From Palsa-295 sp963785585 (GTDB lineage: Bacteria; Acidobacteriota; Terriglobia; Acidiferrales; UBA7541): a stretch of 64,000 bases of DNA. A program made the position numbers and the translations under genes. The notes beneath the pieces were generated by a model that was given only the letters and a program-made list of their open reading frames with translations, was not told where the DNA came from and searched no databases. This document shows, piece after piece, positions 1 through 9,869 of the stretch. The DNA lies in NCBI GenBank assembly GCA_963785585.1, contig CAWAVW010000001.1, forward strand, positions 598,381 through 662,380. The letters are read 5' to 3'. Numbering within the stretch: position 1 is the first letter of the stretch; the number at the start of each line of letters is the position of its first letter.

Positions 1-20
1 TGCGCCGCCAGGCGGCCGAA

Positions 21-782
21 TCACGCCACAATGACCTTGATTCCGGCATCGCGCAGCGAACGCAAATACTTGGGCGGAATTTTGTCGTCGGTGATGGCGT
101 GATGCACGGCGCTGGTAGGAGCAATCAGCGAAAGGCTGCGCCTGCCGAACTTGCTCGCGTCGCACACAACCACCGTGGTCTTGGCGCTTTCCATCATCAC
201 GCGATTCACTTTGGCCTCGAGCAGATTCGGCGTGGTAAGGCCGTAATCGACGTCGAATCCATCGACCGCCAGGAATAAAAGATCGGCGCTCACGTGGCGA
301 AGCGAATCCTCCGCGAGCGGACCGACCAGCGAGAAGGAATTTTTTCGCAGGGTACCGCCCGTGAGGATGACCTCCACGTTTGTGCCCGCCAAATCGGACG
401 CGATGTTCACGCCGTTGGTAATCACCGTCAGGTTGGCAATGTGTTTCGCGGCTCTCGCGATGGCGGCGCTGGTGGTGCCGGAGTCCAAAATGATCACGTG
501 GCCGGGCTGGACGAGACGAACCGCCGCTTCCGCGATGCGGTGTTTCTCGCGGCGGTGCAGGCGCTCTTTTTCGTGCAGCGAAGGATCCCGCTGGGCGGCG
601 GCTTCCACCGGCAGAGCGCCGCCGTGAGCGCGTTGAATGCGGCCCTGCTCGTGCAGGCTTTCGAGGTCTTTGCGAATGGTGATGAGAGAGGTGGAGAACC
701 GGCGCGAGAGGTCTTTCACGACAACGCGGCCGTCGCGTTCCAGAAGCTCGAGGATTTTTCGGCGTCGCTCTTCGCTCAGCAT
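21..782 (-). CDS. DeoR/GlpR-family transcriptional repressor
   Basis: A 253-residue protein of the usual DeoR-family length. Residues 1-57 form the winged helix-turn-helix (EERRRKILELLERDGRV, then the recognition region STSLITIRKDLESL and the HGGA signature after it). Residues about 75-235 match the sugar-phosphate-sensing DeoRC domain (ILDSGTTSAAIA, VITNGVNIA, ILTGG, KVNRVMMESA). Such proteins repress carbohydrate genes and are released by a phosphorylated sugar. It is divergent from a PfkB-family sugar kinase, so control of that kinase and of itself is the natural inference. The ATG at 782 has no strong ribosome binding site. The actual inducer cannot be read from the sequence. Confidence 0.93.
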   Translation of the reverse strand: MLSEERRRKILELLERDGRVVVKDLSRRFSTSLITIRKDLESLHEQGRIQRAHGGALPVEAAAQRDPSLHEKERLHRREKHRIAEAAVRLVQPGHVIILDSGTTSAAIARAAKHIANLTVITNGVNIASDLAGTNVEVILTGGTLRKNSFSLVGPLAEDSLRHVSADLLFLAVDGFDVDYGLTTPNLLEAKVNRVMMESAKTTVVVCDASKFGRRSLSLIAPTSAVHHAITDDKIPPKYLRSLRDAGIKVIVA

Positions 783-805
783 GCGTTTGGGCGGAAAAAG
801 GGCTA

Positions 806-828
806 CTTTCGTTTTGTTTCTTTTCGTT
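806..828. promoter_or_regulatory. candidate DeoR operator (direct TTTCGTT repeats)
   Basis: Between the divergent regulator and kinase genes lie two TTTCGTT heptamers (807-813 and 822-828), 15 bp apart in the same orientation, with a further TTTC between them. Some DeoR-family repressors (for example AgaR) bind tandem pyrimidine-rich pentamers of the CTTTC type, so this is a plausible operator. The assignment is inference from position and repeat structure. Confidence 0.35.
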
Positions 829-877
829 ATCTATTTTAAGCTTGGGACAGCTTGACATAAATGCGATAAGGGAACAA

Positions 878-1843
878 GTGATTCGACAGCTCCCCACCAT
901 CGTGTGCGTCAGCGCCAACCCGGCGCTCGACCGCCGCCTGCGCCTTCCGGCGCTGGCTCTGGGCGACGTGAATCGCGCGACGACTTCGTTGACGCTGCCC
1001 GGGGGCAAGGCCGCGCATGTGGCCATCACGTCGCAAGCGCTCGGCGCGCGAGCCGTCTGGATCGGATTTCTCGGCGGTACCACCGGAGCCGAGTGCGAAG
1101 CCGGACTTCAGACGTATGGAATCGAAGTACACCCAGTTCGGACGCGAACCTCCACGCGCGTGAATCTGGAAGCGATTGAGGATTCGGGACGGGTGACCGA
1201 ACTGCTCGACCCGGGCGGCGCGGTGGCGCCCGATGAGCGCGACGAAATGCTGCGCGTGCTTCGCGAGCAATTGAATGGCGACTGGCGAGGCGCGGCAGTG
1301 GTGATTTCCGGCAGCCTTCCGCCGGGGCTCACTCCGGACTTCTACCGAACACTGATTGGCATGGGTCGGTCCGCCGGTTCGAAGACGTTTCTCGATACCA
1401 GTGGAGACGCATTGCGGAACTCCCTCGGAGCACGCCCCGACATGGTGAAACCGAATCGCGCGGAGGCCGAGGCGCTGCTCGGATCCACCCTCGCGACTCG
1501 AGAGGACGCTGCCGATGGCGCTCGACGGCTGCTCGGGCTGGGCGCGGGAAGCGCCGCGATTACGCTGGGCGGCGAGGGGCTGGTGTGGCGGCCAAGCGCG
1601 AGTGATCCGGCGTGGATCGCCACGCCGCCGCTCTTGCAGCCCATCTCCACGGTCGGGTGCGGCGACGCGACGATGGCGGGCTTTGCGTATGCGGCGCTTT
1701 CCGGGATGACCGCGGAGGACACAGTGCGGCTGGCGGCGGCGTGCGGTGCGGCGATGTGCGTCACCGAGCTGGGCGCTCCGATCTCGCGCCAGGACGTGCA
1801 GTCGATGGTGCCGCGGATCGCGGTGCGAAGCGCGGTGCAGTAG
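878..1843 (+). CDS. PfkB-family sugar or sugar-phosphate kinase (1-phosphofructokinase/LacC-like)
   Basis: A ribokinase/PfkB-fold kinase of about 321 residues. N-terminal VSANPALDRR and PGGKAAHVA match the substrate-binding region of the FruK/LacC/PfkB branch. The C-terminal signature is STVGCGDATMAGF: the usual GAGD anion hole reads GCGD, with the catalytic Asp retained. MVKPNRAEAEALLG is the family's conserved central motif. I choose the GTG at 878 because AAGGGA precedes it at a proper distance; an upstream TTG at 842 is in frame but lacks a site. The divergent DeoR gene suggests induction by a sugar phosphate. Fructose-1-phosphate, tagatose-6-phosphate or a related substrate are all possible. 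Confidence 0.9.
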   Translation: MIRQLPTIVCVSANPALDRRLRLPALALGDVNRATTSLTLPGGKAAHVAITSQALGARAVWIGFLGGTTGAECEAGLQTYGIEVHPVRTRTSTRVNLEAIEDSGRVTELLDPGGAVAPDERDEMLRVLREQLNGDWRGAAVVISGSLPPGLTPDFYRTLIGMGRSAGSKTFLDTSGDALRNSLGARPDMVKPNRAEAEALLGSTLATREDAADGARRLLGLGAGSAAITLGGEGLVWRPSASDPAWIATPPLLQPISTVGCGDATMAGFAYAALSGMTAEDTVRLAAACGAAMCVTELGAPISRQDVQSMVPRIAVRSAVQ

Positions 1844-1863
1844 GTTTCGCGCCGTTGGGCGAA

Positions 1864-3474
1864 CTACGGGTTCGAGGGCGCGGGCGCTGCGTTCGTTGTG
1901 TCCGCGGGCGCCGGGCCAGGTTCCGGAGTGTTGGACGCTACATCTTTCTTCGACGGTAACTTCGACGCATCCCATCCGCCACCGAGCGCTTCCACCAATT
2001 GCACGCTGGCGGTCATTTGCTGGATGCGGAGAGTGACGGCCGATTGTTTGTTGCTCAGCAACGTCGTCTGCGCCGTGATCACGTTCAGGTACGGATCGAT
2101 TCCCAACTTATAGCGGTCGGTGGCGATTTTCAGGTTGCGCTCGGCGGACGCGACGGCGGTGTCCTGCTGTTGAATCTGTTTCGACAAAATGCGCAGCGTG
2201 GCGAGATTGTCTTCCACCTGCTGGAACGCCGTCAAAACGGACTCGCGGTAGTTCGCGACAGTCGCGTCGTATTGCCGGCGATATTGAATTACGGTGGCGT
2301 GGCGCAAGCCGCCGTCATAAATCGTTTCCGTCGCGGACGGCCCTACCGACCAAAAGCGGCTGGGCCAGGTGAACCAATTTGTAAACGAGGTGCTCGTCAA
2401 GCCCGCGCCGGCGCTCAACGTGACCGTCGGATAATAGGCCGCCGTCGCGACTCCGATTTGCGCGTTGGCCTGCTCCATCAAGCGTTCGGTGGCGGCGATG
2501 TCCGGACGGCGCTCCAGCAATTGCGACGGAACTCCGTACGGAATGGCGGGTGGCGTGGACTTCAGCGGATCCTGCGAGATCGAAAACGTGGAAGCGGGCT
2601 CGCCCACCAGCATCGCGATGGCGTGCTCGTATTGAGCGCGCAAAATTCCCAGGTTGGTGTCGGCGGCTTGCGTGGATTCCAGCTGGGTTTCGGCCTGAGC
2701 CACGGCTTCGTCGGAGTCGATGCCGGTTTCGTAGAGCGCCTTCGTAAGATTGAGGGATTCCTGATAGGCAACGACGGTTGAATCGAGCAGTTGCTTCAAT
2801 TCGTCCTGCCCGCGAAGTTCGTAGTAATCCACGGCCACTTCGGCGTGCGCGGTAAGGCGAACATTCTCCAGATCGGCTTCATCGGCCTGCGCGGCGGCGG
2901 CATTCGCGCGGACGGTGTTTCGAACGCGGCCCCACAGATCGGGAACCCATGTGGCGTCAAACGGCAGCGTGTACTCGGTGAACGAGCCATTTGTCGTAGT
3001 GGTTGTGGTGCTCGGACCGCTTTGGTTCAAGATGGCCTGTCGCTCGTTCGTGATTCCGGGGCCGACGGTAACCGTAGGAAAGTATTGGGAGCGGGCCTCT
3101 TTTACAATGGCGCGAGCGGCCAAATACGTCGCCATGGACGAAGCGATGTTTTGGTTCGAAATATCCACCTTTTCTTCGAGTGCGTTTAATTGCGGGTCGT
3201 TGAAAATTTCCCACCACTTACCCTTTAGGGTCGCGTCGCCGGGTTGCGCCACTTTCCACCCGTCCGTCGTTTTGTAATCCGCGGGCGTGAGTTCTTTGTA
3301 AGCGGCGGGCACGGCCGTGGAAGGCGGCGTGGCCGCAGGGCGATTGTACTTCGGGCCCACAACGCACCCTGAGAGCAGCATGGAGGCGCAGAGAGCGACG
3401 GCGATGACGGGAGACTTATGGCCCGCGAGCGCAAGGTTTGTTGAGCAGCGAGGCGAGCGGCTGTGAGTGTTCAT
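1864..3474 (-). CDS. RND efflux outer-membrane lipoprotein (OprM/NodT family)
   Basis: A 536-residue TolC-like exit duct. The N-terminus has a lipoprotein signal ending in LLSGC, followed by VVGPKYNRP, the classic start of mature NodT/OprM proteins. Two outer-membrane efflux repeats follow (for instance RRPDIAATERLMEQANAQIGVA), and the tail is Pro/Ala-rich. I prefer the ATG at 3474, preceded by GGAAAAGGATC. An ATG at 3498 overlapping the pump stop codon as ATGA is also in frame and adds eight residues. It is the last gene of the minus-strand mdtABC-like operon, so it probably supplies the outer-membrane channel for those two pumps. Confidence 0.93.
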   Translation of the reverse strand: MNTHSRSPRCSTNLALAGHKSPVIAVALCASMLLSGCVVGPKYNRPAATPPSTAVPAAYKELTPADYKTTDGWKVAQPGDATLKGKWWEIFNDPQLNALEEKVDISNQNIASSMATYLAARAIVKEARSQYFPTVTVGPGITNERQAILNQSGPSTTTTTTNGSFTEYTLPFDATWVPDLWGRVRNTVRANAAAAQADEADLENVRLTAHAEVAVDYYELRGQDELKQLLDSTVVAYQESLNLTKALYETGIDSDEAVAQAETQLESTQAADTNLGILRAQYEHAIAMLVGEPASTFSISQDPLKSTPPAIPYGVPSQLLERRPDIAATERLMEQANAQIGVATAAYYPTVTLSAGAGLTSTSFTNWFTWPSRFWSVGPSATETIYDGGLRHATVIQYRRQYDATVANYRESVLTAFQQVEDNLATLRILSKQIQQQDTAVASAERNLKIATDRYKLGIDPYLNVITAQTTLLSNKQSAVTLRIQQMTASVQLVEALGGGWDASKLPSKKDVASNTPEPGPAPADTTNAAPAPSNP

Positions 3475-3494
3475 GATCCTTTTCCGTGAGTTCC

Positions 3495-6400
3495 TCATCC
3501 CAGATTTTCCTGGGGCGTGGCGAACGCATGCTTGCTGTGTTTCGCGGCCCATCGAATGCGCATGCGGTCCAAATACAAATAGACGACGGGAGTGGTGTAC
3601 AGCGTCAGCATCTGGCTGACGATCAGGCCGCCAATAATCGTGACGCCCAGCGGCCGGCGGAATTCCGAGCCGGTGCCCGTGCCCAGGGCGAGCGGAAGCG
3701 CGCCGAAGAGCGCGGCCATGGTGGTCATCAGAATCGGCCGGAAACGCAGGATGCACGCCTGAAAAATGGCGTCACGCGAGCTCTTGTTTTCGGTGCGCTC
3801 CGCCGCCAGGGCGAAATCGATCATCATGATGGCGTTCTTTTTCACAATGCCGATCAAAAGGATGATGCCTATGAGCGCGATCACGCTCAGGTCCATGTGG
3901 AAAACCAGCAGGGCGAGCAGCGCGCCGACGCCGGCCGATGGCAGCGTGGAGAGAATGGTGATCGGGTGAACGAAGCTTTCATACAGGATTCCCAGAACGA
4001 TGTACACGGCCGCCAGAGCCGTAAGGACCAAATATTTCTCGGTCGAGAGTGAGGCCTGGAACGCCTGGAGCGTTCCGGAAAACATTCCGTGAATCGTGGC
4101 GGGCATGCCGATCTGCTGCTGCATTTTGAGCACTGCCTCGGACGCCTCGCTCAACGCGACATTGGGCGCCAGATTGAAAGAAATCGTCACCGAAGGAAAC
4201 TGGCCCTGGTGATTGACGGCGAGTGGCGCTGTGTCCGGGTCGTAGGTGGTAATGGCATTGAGCGGCACTTCCGTGCCGGCCTTGGGACGAACGTAAATGT
4301 CTTTCAATCCTTCCGGCGATTGCCAGTATTTCGGCGCCACCTCCATCACCACGTGATACTGATTGAGCGCGGTGTACATGGTGGAAACCTGCGCCTGGCC
4401 GAAGGCTTCGTACAAAGTGTTGTCGATGGTCTGGGGCGTGATGCCCAGACGAGAGGCGGTCTTGCGGTCGTAAACCAGCGCGGCCTGCAAGCCGCTATTC
4501 TGCTGGTCGGAGTTGACGTCGGTAATGATGTTCAATTTTTTCATGTTCTGCAGAAGGACCGGACCCCACTTCACCAGGTCATCCAGGCTGTCGCTCTGAA
4601 TCGTGTACTGATACTGGGCGTTGCTCTGGCGGCCGCCGATGCGAAGGTCCTGACCGGCTTGTAAGAACACCGTCGCTCCGGGCAAAGACGTCAGCTTCGG
4701 GCGCAACCGGTCGACGACCTGGCTGGAAGTGATCTTGCGCTCGTTCAAAGGCTTGAGCGCGAGATAGATGAAGCCGGTGTTCACGGCGCCGCCGCCGCCG
4801 GTGAACGCGCCGACGTTTTGCACGGCCGGGTCCGTTTTGATGATCTGCACGAACTTCAAAGTGAGGTTCTGCATCGCCTGGAACGAAATGTCCTGGGCGC
4901 CCTGAATGCCGCCGAAGACGGTGCCGTTGTCCTGCTCCGGAAAGAAACCCTTCGGCACCACGGTGTAAAGGCCGATGTTAATCAGAATCGTTACGATCAA
5001 CACCATCAGGGTGATCGCCGGATGCTGAAGAACGCGCGTCAGCGTTCGTTCGTAGAAACCAAGCATCCCGGTGAATACCTTCTCGCTGGCGATGTACAAA
5101 CGGTTGTGCTTCTGCTCGCTATGCGGCTTCAGCAGCTTCGAGCACATCATCGGAGTGGTGGTGAGCGAAACCACCAGCGAAACCAGAATGGCCACCGAAA
5201 GCGTAACGGCAAATTCACGGAACAGCCGCCCGACGATTCCGCCCATCAGCAAAATCGGAATGAAGACCGCAACCAGCGAAACGCTGATCGAAAGGACGGT
5301 GAATCCGATTTCGGCGGCGCCTTTGAGCGCGGCTTCCATGGGGCTCATGCCCTGTTCCAAATATCGCGAGATGTTCTCGATCACTACAATCGCGTCGTCC
5401 ACCACGAAACCGGTGGAAATCGTCAGCGCCATCAACGACAAATTGTCGATGCTGTAGTTGCACAGGTACATCACGCCAAACGTCCCCACCAGCGACACGG
5501 GCACGGCGACGCTGGGAATCAGCGTCGCTCGGACATTCCGCAGGAAAACAAACACCACCAGAATCACGAGAACGATGGAGATGATCAAGGTGCGTTCGAC
5601 GTCTCGGACGGACGCTCGGATCGTCTGCGTGCGGTCGAGCACGTTGACGAATTCGATTCCCGCGGGAACGGACGCTTTCAGCGACGGAATCGCATCCTGA
5701 ATCCGATTCACGGTGTCGATGATGTTGGCCCCGGGCTGTCGGTTGATGATCAGCAGCACGCATGGCTTGCCGTTCATGAATCCGGCCGCGCGGATGTTTT
5801 CGACCGAGTCGTCCACCTCGGCGACATCGGAGAGTTTGATGGCGGCGCCTTTGTGATATCCGACGATCAGATTCTTGTAGTAGTCGGCCTTGAGCAGTTG
5901 GTCGTTGGTGGTGATGTCAACGGTGGTGTCGCCGTTGGCGATTTGGCCCTTGGGGATGTTGGCGTTTTGCGTGCTCAGCATCGACTGGACGTCTTGCAGT
6001 CCCAGGCCGTAGCTGTTCAGCTGCGTGGGATTCAGCTCCACGCGCACCGCGGGGAGCGAACTGCCGCCCACGCTGACCTGGCCGACTCCCTCGATTTGAG
6101 ACAGGCGCTGCTGGATGATCGTCGAAGCGGCGTCATACATCGGGCCGCGGTCGTAGATCTCCGAAGTGAGAGCCAAAATCAGAATCGGTGCGTCCGCCGG
6201 GTTCACCTTTCGATACGTCGGATTGCTCGGAAGGTTCGTCGGCAAGTAACTGCGGGCGGCGTTGATGGCGGCTTCCACGTCGCGCGCGGCGCCGTCGATG
6301 TTGCGATTCAGATCGAACTGCAGCGTGATGCTCGTCGTGCCCAGAAAACTCGAGGAGGTCATCTCCGTCACGTTGGCGATGCGGCCGAACTGCCTCTCGA

Positions 6401-6599
6401 GCGGCGTGGCAACGGACGACGCCATGATTTCGGGACTCGCTCCGGGCAAACCGGCACCGACGGCGATCGTGGGAAAGTCGATCTGCGGAAGCGAGGAAAC
6501 GGGCAGCACCCGAAACGCAACCGCGCCCGCGAGCGCAATCGCTACGGTAAGCAGCGTGGTGGCAACGGGCCGATGAATGAAGGGAGATGAGATGCTCAT
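3495..6599 (-). CDS. mdtC: RND multidrug efflux permease, MdtC-like
   Basis: A 1034-residue inner-membrane proton/drug antiporter of the HAE1 family. It starts with ISSPFIHRPVATTLL in the first membrane helix. The duplicated RND plan is visible: six-helix bundles following each large periplasmic loop, and GFVVDDAIVVIENI in TM4, which carries the adjacent acidic pair of the proton relay. It lies 3 nt after a second RND gene and before an OprM/NodT gene. Two tandem, non-identical RND genes after a fusion protein is the MdtABC plan, in which a heterotrimer of B and C forms the pump. Substrates are unknown; bile salts, novobiocin-type drugs and flavonoids are known for the family. Confidence 0.93.
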   Translation of the reverse strand: MSISSPFIHRPVATTLLTVAIALAGAVAFRVLPVSSLPQIDFPTIAVGAGLPGASPEIMASSVATPLERQFGRIANVTEMTSSSFLGTTSITLQFDLNRNIDGAARDVEAAINAARSYLPTNLPSNPTYRKVNPADAPILILALTSEIYDRGPMYDAASTIIQQRLSQIEGVGQVSVGGSSLPAVRVELNPTQLNSYGLGLQDVQSMLSTQNANIPKGQIANGDTTVDITTNDQLLKADYYKNLIVGYHKGAAIKLSDVAEVDDSVENIRAAGFMNGKPCVLLIINRQPGANIIDTVNRIQDAIPSLKASVPAGIEFVNVLDRTQTIRASVRDVERTLIISIVLVILVVFVFLRNVRATLIPSVAVPVSLVGTFGVMYLCNYSIDNLSLMALTISTGFVVDDAIVVIENISRYLEQGMSPMEAALKGAAEIGFTVLSISVSLVAVFIPILLMGGIVGRLFREFAVTLSVAILVSLVVSLTTTPMMCSKLLKPHSEQKHNRLYIASEKVFTGMLGFYERTLTRVLQHPAITLMVLIVTILINIGLYTVVPKGFFPEQDNGTVFGGIQGAQDISFQAMQNLTLKFVQIIKTDPAVQNVGAFTGGGGAVNTGFIYLALKPLNERKITSSQVVDRLRPKLTSLPGATVFLQAGQDLRIGGRQSNAQYQYTIQSDSLDDLVKWGPVLLQNMKKLNIITDVNSDQQNSGLQAALVYDRKTASRLGITPQTIDNTLYEAFGQAQVSTMYTALNQYHVVMEVAPKYWQSPEGLKDIYVRPKAGTEVPLNAITTYDPDTAPLAVNHQGQFPSVTISFNLAPNVALSEASEAVLKMQQQIGMPATIHGMFSGTLQAFQASLSTEKYLVLTALAAVYIVLGILYESFVHPITILSTLPSAGVGALLALLVFHMDLSVIALIGIILLIGIVKKNAIMMIDFALAAERTENKSSRDAIFQACILRFRPILMTTMAALFGALPLALGTGTGSEFRRPLGVTIIGGLIVSQMLTLYTTPVVYLYLDRMRIRWAAKHSKHAFATPQENLG

Positions 6600-6602
6600 G
6601 CG

Positions 6603-9600
6603 TTAATCCGCCGGAACCGACGCTGCCCCGCCATGCGTTTCCCGAGCCCCGCTGTTCGAAAATCGCTTCGCCAGATTGTCGAAGAAAATGTAAATCACAG
6701 GTGTGGTGTAAAGCGTAAGCACCTGGCTGAGGAGCAGCCCGCCCACCATCGCGATTCCCAGTGGCCGGCGCAATTCCGAACCGATCCCGCGACCGAGCGC
6801 GAGCGGCAAACCGCCCAGAAGCGCGGCCATGGTGGTCATCATGATGGGGCGAAAGCGAAGCAGGCAGGCTTCGTAGATCGCGTCTTCCGAGCGCATGCCG
6901 TGCTTCCTCTCCGATTCCAGAGCGAAGTCGATCATCATGATGCCGTTTTTCTTCACGATGCCGATCAGCAGGATGATGCCGATTAACGCGACCACGCTCA
7001 GTTCCTGCCCGCAGATAATCAGAGCCAAAATCGCGCCGACGCCCGCGGATGGCAGCGTGGAAAGAATCGTAATCGGATGGATGAAGCTCTCATAGAGTAC
7101 GCCCAGCACGATGTACACGGTGATGAGCGCCGCGAGAATCAAAATGGGCTCGTTGCTGAGCGAAGCCTGGAACGAGGCGGCGGTGCCCTGGAAAGCCGCT
7201 TGCACGCTGAGCGGCATTTTGATGTCTTTCTGCACTTGGTCGATCGCTTTCGTGGCTTCGCCCAGCGAAGCATTCGGCGCGAGGTTGAACGAAATGGTCA
7301 CCACCGGAAATTGTCCCTGGTGGTTCACAGACAGCGGCGCGGTGTGTGTTTCAAAATGCGTGATCGCGCTCAGCGGAATCGCCGCTCCGTTCGGCGCCGA
7401 TACGGCCGACGGATTCGCGGAGCCCGAGCTGCCGGACGAATTGCTCGACGAACTGGGACTCGGCGTGGCATTCGAACCGCCGGAAGCCGTGGAGGAAGTG
7501 ACCACCGAATTGGCGGAAGTGGTGAGCGCCGAGGACGCGAGCGCGGAGCGCACGTAGATGTCGTGCAGCTTGGCGGGATTTTTCTGAAATTCCGGCATCG
7601 TCTCCAGAATCACGTGGTACTGGTTCAATTGCGTGTAGAGCGTGGAGACCTGGCGCTGTCCGAATCCATCATAAAGAGTCTGGTCGATCACCGTCGGCGT
7701 AATGCCCATGCGCGAGGCGGTGACTCGATCGATCACGAGTGAGGCGGCCAGGCCGTCGGTCTGCTGGTCGGTGGCGACGTCTCGCAGCTCGGGAATCTGC
7801 TTCAGTTTTTCCACGAAACGCGCGGTCCAGTCGTTCAATTCGTTCGCGTCGGGATCTTCGAGCGTGTATTGGTATTGCGTGCGGCTCACCCGGTCTTCCA
7901 CCGTCAGGTCCTGCACCGGCTGCATGTAGAGCGTGATTCCGTCTACTTTCGCGAGTTCCGGCTGCAGGCGTCGAATCACGTCTGAAGCGTTGATGCCGCG
8001 GTCGCCGAGCGGCTTCAGATTGATCAGGATTCGTCCGCTGTTCAGCGTCGTATTCGTTCCATCGACTCCGATGAACGACGAGAGGCTTTCGACCGCCGGA
8101 TCCTGCAGGATGATTTTGGTGAGCGCCTGCTGCCGCTCGGCCATCGCCGGAAACGAAACCGTCTGCGTCGCTTCGGAGATTCCCTGGATGATGCCGGTGT
8201 CCTGAACGGGGAAAAATCCTTTCGGAACGATGATGTAAAGGATGATCGTCAGCGCCAGGGTGAGCACGGCGACGACGAGCGTGGCGGTCTGGTGCTGCAG
8301 AACCCACTTCAGCGTGCGGCCGTAGAACGCAATCACCCGTTCGAACGCCCGTTCGGACATTTGGTAGAACTTTTTGTTCTGTGCTTCCGGGTCGTGCTTC
8401 AGCAGGCGCGCGCACATCATCGGCGTCAACGTCAGCGAAACGACGGCGGAAACCAGGATCGTCACGCTCAGTGTGATTGCAAATTCGCGGAACAGCCGGC
8501 CGACGATGTCTCCCATGAACAGCAACGGAATCAATACCGCGATCAGCGAAATCGTAAGTGAGACGATGGTGAAGCCGATCTGTTCGGAGCCGAGCAACGC
8601 CGCGCGGAGCGGGTCTTCGCCCTCTTCGATATAGCGGACGATGTTTTCGATCATCACGATGGCGTCGTCCACCACGAACCCGGTGGAAATCGTAAGCGCC
8701 ATCAGCGTCAGGTTGTTCAGGCTGTATCCGGCGAGGTACATCACGCCGAACGTGCCCACCAGCGAAAGCGGCACGGCGACGCTGGGAATGATCGTGGCGC
8801 GCACGTTGCGCAGGAAAAGAAAGATGACCATCACCACGAGGCCGACGGTGAGCATCAATTCGAATTCGACGTCTGCCACCGAAGCGCGAATCGTGGTCGT
8901 TCGGTCGGTGAGCACCGTAACGGTAACGGCTGCCGGCAAGTTCGATTTCAGCACGGGCAGCAGCGTTTTGACGCGATCGACGACTTGAATGATGTTCGCG
9001 CCGGGTTGCCGCTGAATATTCACGATTACGGCCGGAGTTTCATTCATCCACGCGGCTTGCTTCGTGTTTTCCACGTCGTCGATCACATTCGCCACATCGG
9101 AGAGCAACACCGGCGAACCGTTGTGGTAGGCGACCACGACTTTCTGAAAATCCTTGCTGGTTAGCAGCTGGTCGTTCGCATCGATCTGATAATCCTGATG
9201 GGCGCCGTCGAAATTCCCCTTCGCGGCGTTCAAGCTGGTCTGTTGCAGCGCCGTGCGGACGTCTTCGAGGTTGATCCCGTAGGACGAAAGTGCCGTGGGA
9301 TTAATCTGTACGCGGATCGCCGGTTTCTGGCCGCCGCTGATGCTCACCAGACCGACGCCCGGCAACTGCGAAATCTTTTGCGCCAGGCGCGTGTCGGCAA
9401 GGTCTTCCACTTGCGAGAGCGGAATCGTATCGGAGCTGAGCGCCAGCGTCAGGATCGGCGTGTCGGCGGGATTGGTCTTGCTGTAAATCGGCGGCGTGGG
9501 CAAATCTTGCGGCAGATAGGATTGCGACGCGTTGATGGCCGCCTGCACTTCCTGCTCGGCCACGTCGATATTCAGGCTGAGCGCAAACTGCAGCACGATG

Positions 9601-9869
9601 ATCGAGCTGCCGTCCGAGCTGGTCGAGGTCATCTGATTCAGGCCGGGCACCTGCCCGAACTGGCGCTCGAGGGGCGCCGTCACCGCCGAAGCCATCACGT
9701 CCGGGTTCGCGCCCGGGTAAAACGTGACGACTTGAATCGTCGGGTAATCCACCTCCGGCAGCGCCGAGACCGGCAACTGCGTGAAGCCCACGAAACCGGC
9801 CAGTAGAATCGCGGTCATCAACAAGAAGGTCGCAACCGGCCGGGTGATAAATGGACGAGACGGGTTCAC
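6603..9869 (-). CDS. mdtB: RND multidrug efflux permease, MdtB-like, with Ser-rich insertion
   Basis: A 1088-residue RND pump subunit beginning NPSRPFITRPVATFLL. It carries the TM4 relay motif GFVVDDAIVMIENI and the second-half motif GIILLIGIVKKNGIMMIDFA. It is about 50 residues longer than its neighbour because of a Ser/Thr/Asn/Gly-rich low-complexity stretch encoded near 7386-7550. In the paralogue the flanking strands (IYVR and IPLSAIT-like) are joined by a short loop. The start overlaps the stop of the membrane-fusion gene by 4 bp (ATGA), so translation is probably coupled. Partner of the downstream MdtC-like subunit. Confidence 0.93.
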   Translation of the reverse strand: MNPSRPFITRPVATFLLMTAILLAGFVGFTQLPVSALPEVDYPTIQVVTFYPGANPDVMASAVTAPLERQFGQVPGLNQMTSTSSDGSSIIVLQFALSLNIDVAEQEVQAAINASQSYLPQDLPTPPIYSKTNPADTPILTLALSSDTIPLSQVEDLADTRLAQKISQLPGVGLVSISGGQKPAIRVQINPTALSSYGINLEDVRTALQQTSLNAAKGNFDGAHQDYQIDANDQLLTSKDFQKVVVAYHNGSPVLLSDVANVIDDVENTKQAAWMNETPAVIVNIQRQPGANIIQVVDRVKTLLPVLKSNLPAAVTVTVLTDRTTTIRASVADVEFELMLTVGLVVMVIFLFLRNVRATIIPSVAVPLSLVGTFGVMYLAGYSLNNLTLMALTISTGFVVDDAIVMIENIVRYIEEGEDPLRAALLGSEQIGFTIVSLTISLIAVLIPLLFMGDIVGRLFREFAITLSVTILVSAVVSLTLTPMMCARLLKHDPEAQNKKFYQMSERAFERVIAFYGRTLKWVLQHQTATLVVAVLTLALTIILYIIVPKGFFPVQDTGIIQGISEATQTVSFPAMAERQQALTKIILQDPAVESLSSFIGVDGTNTTLNSGRILINLKPLGDRGINASDVIRRLQPELAKVDGITLYMQPVQDLTVEDRVSRTQYQYTLEDPDANELNDWTARFVEKLKQIPELRDVATDQQTDGLAASLVIDRVTASRMGITPTVIDQTLYDGFGQRQVSTLYTQLNQYHVILETMPEFQKNPAKLHDIYVRSALASSALTTSANSVVTSSTASGGSNATPSPSSSSNSSGSSGSANPSAVSAPNGAAIPLSAITHFETHTAPLSVNHQGQFPVVTISFNLAPNASLGEATKAIDQVQKDIKMPLSVQAAFQGTAASFQASLSNEPILILAALITVYIVLGVLYESFIHPITILSTLPSAGVGAILALIICGQELSVVALIGIILLIGIVKKNGIMMIDFALESERKHGMRSEDAIYEACLLRFRPIMMTTMAALLGGLPLALGRGIGSELRRPLGIAMVGGLLLSQVLTLYTTPVIYIFFDNLAKRFSNSGARETHGGAASVPAD

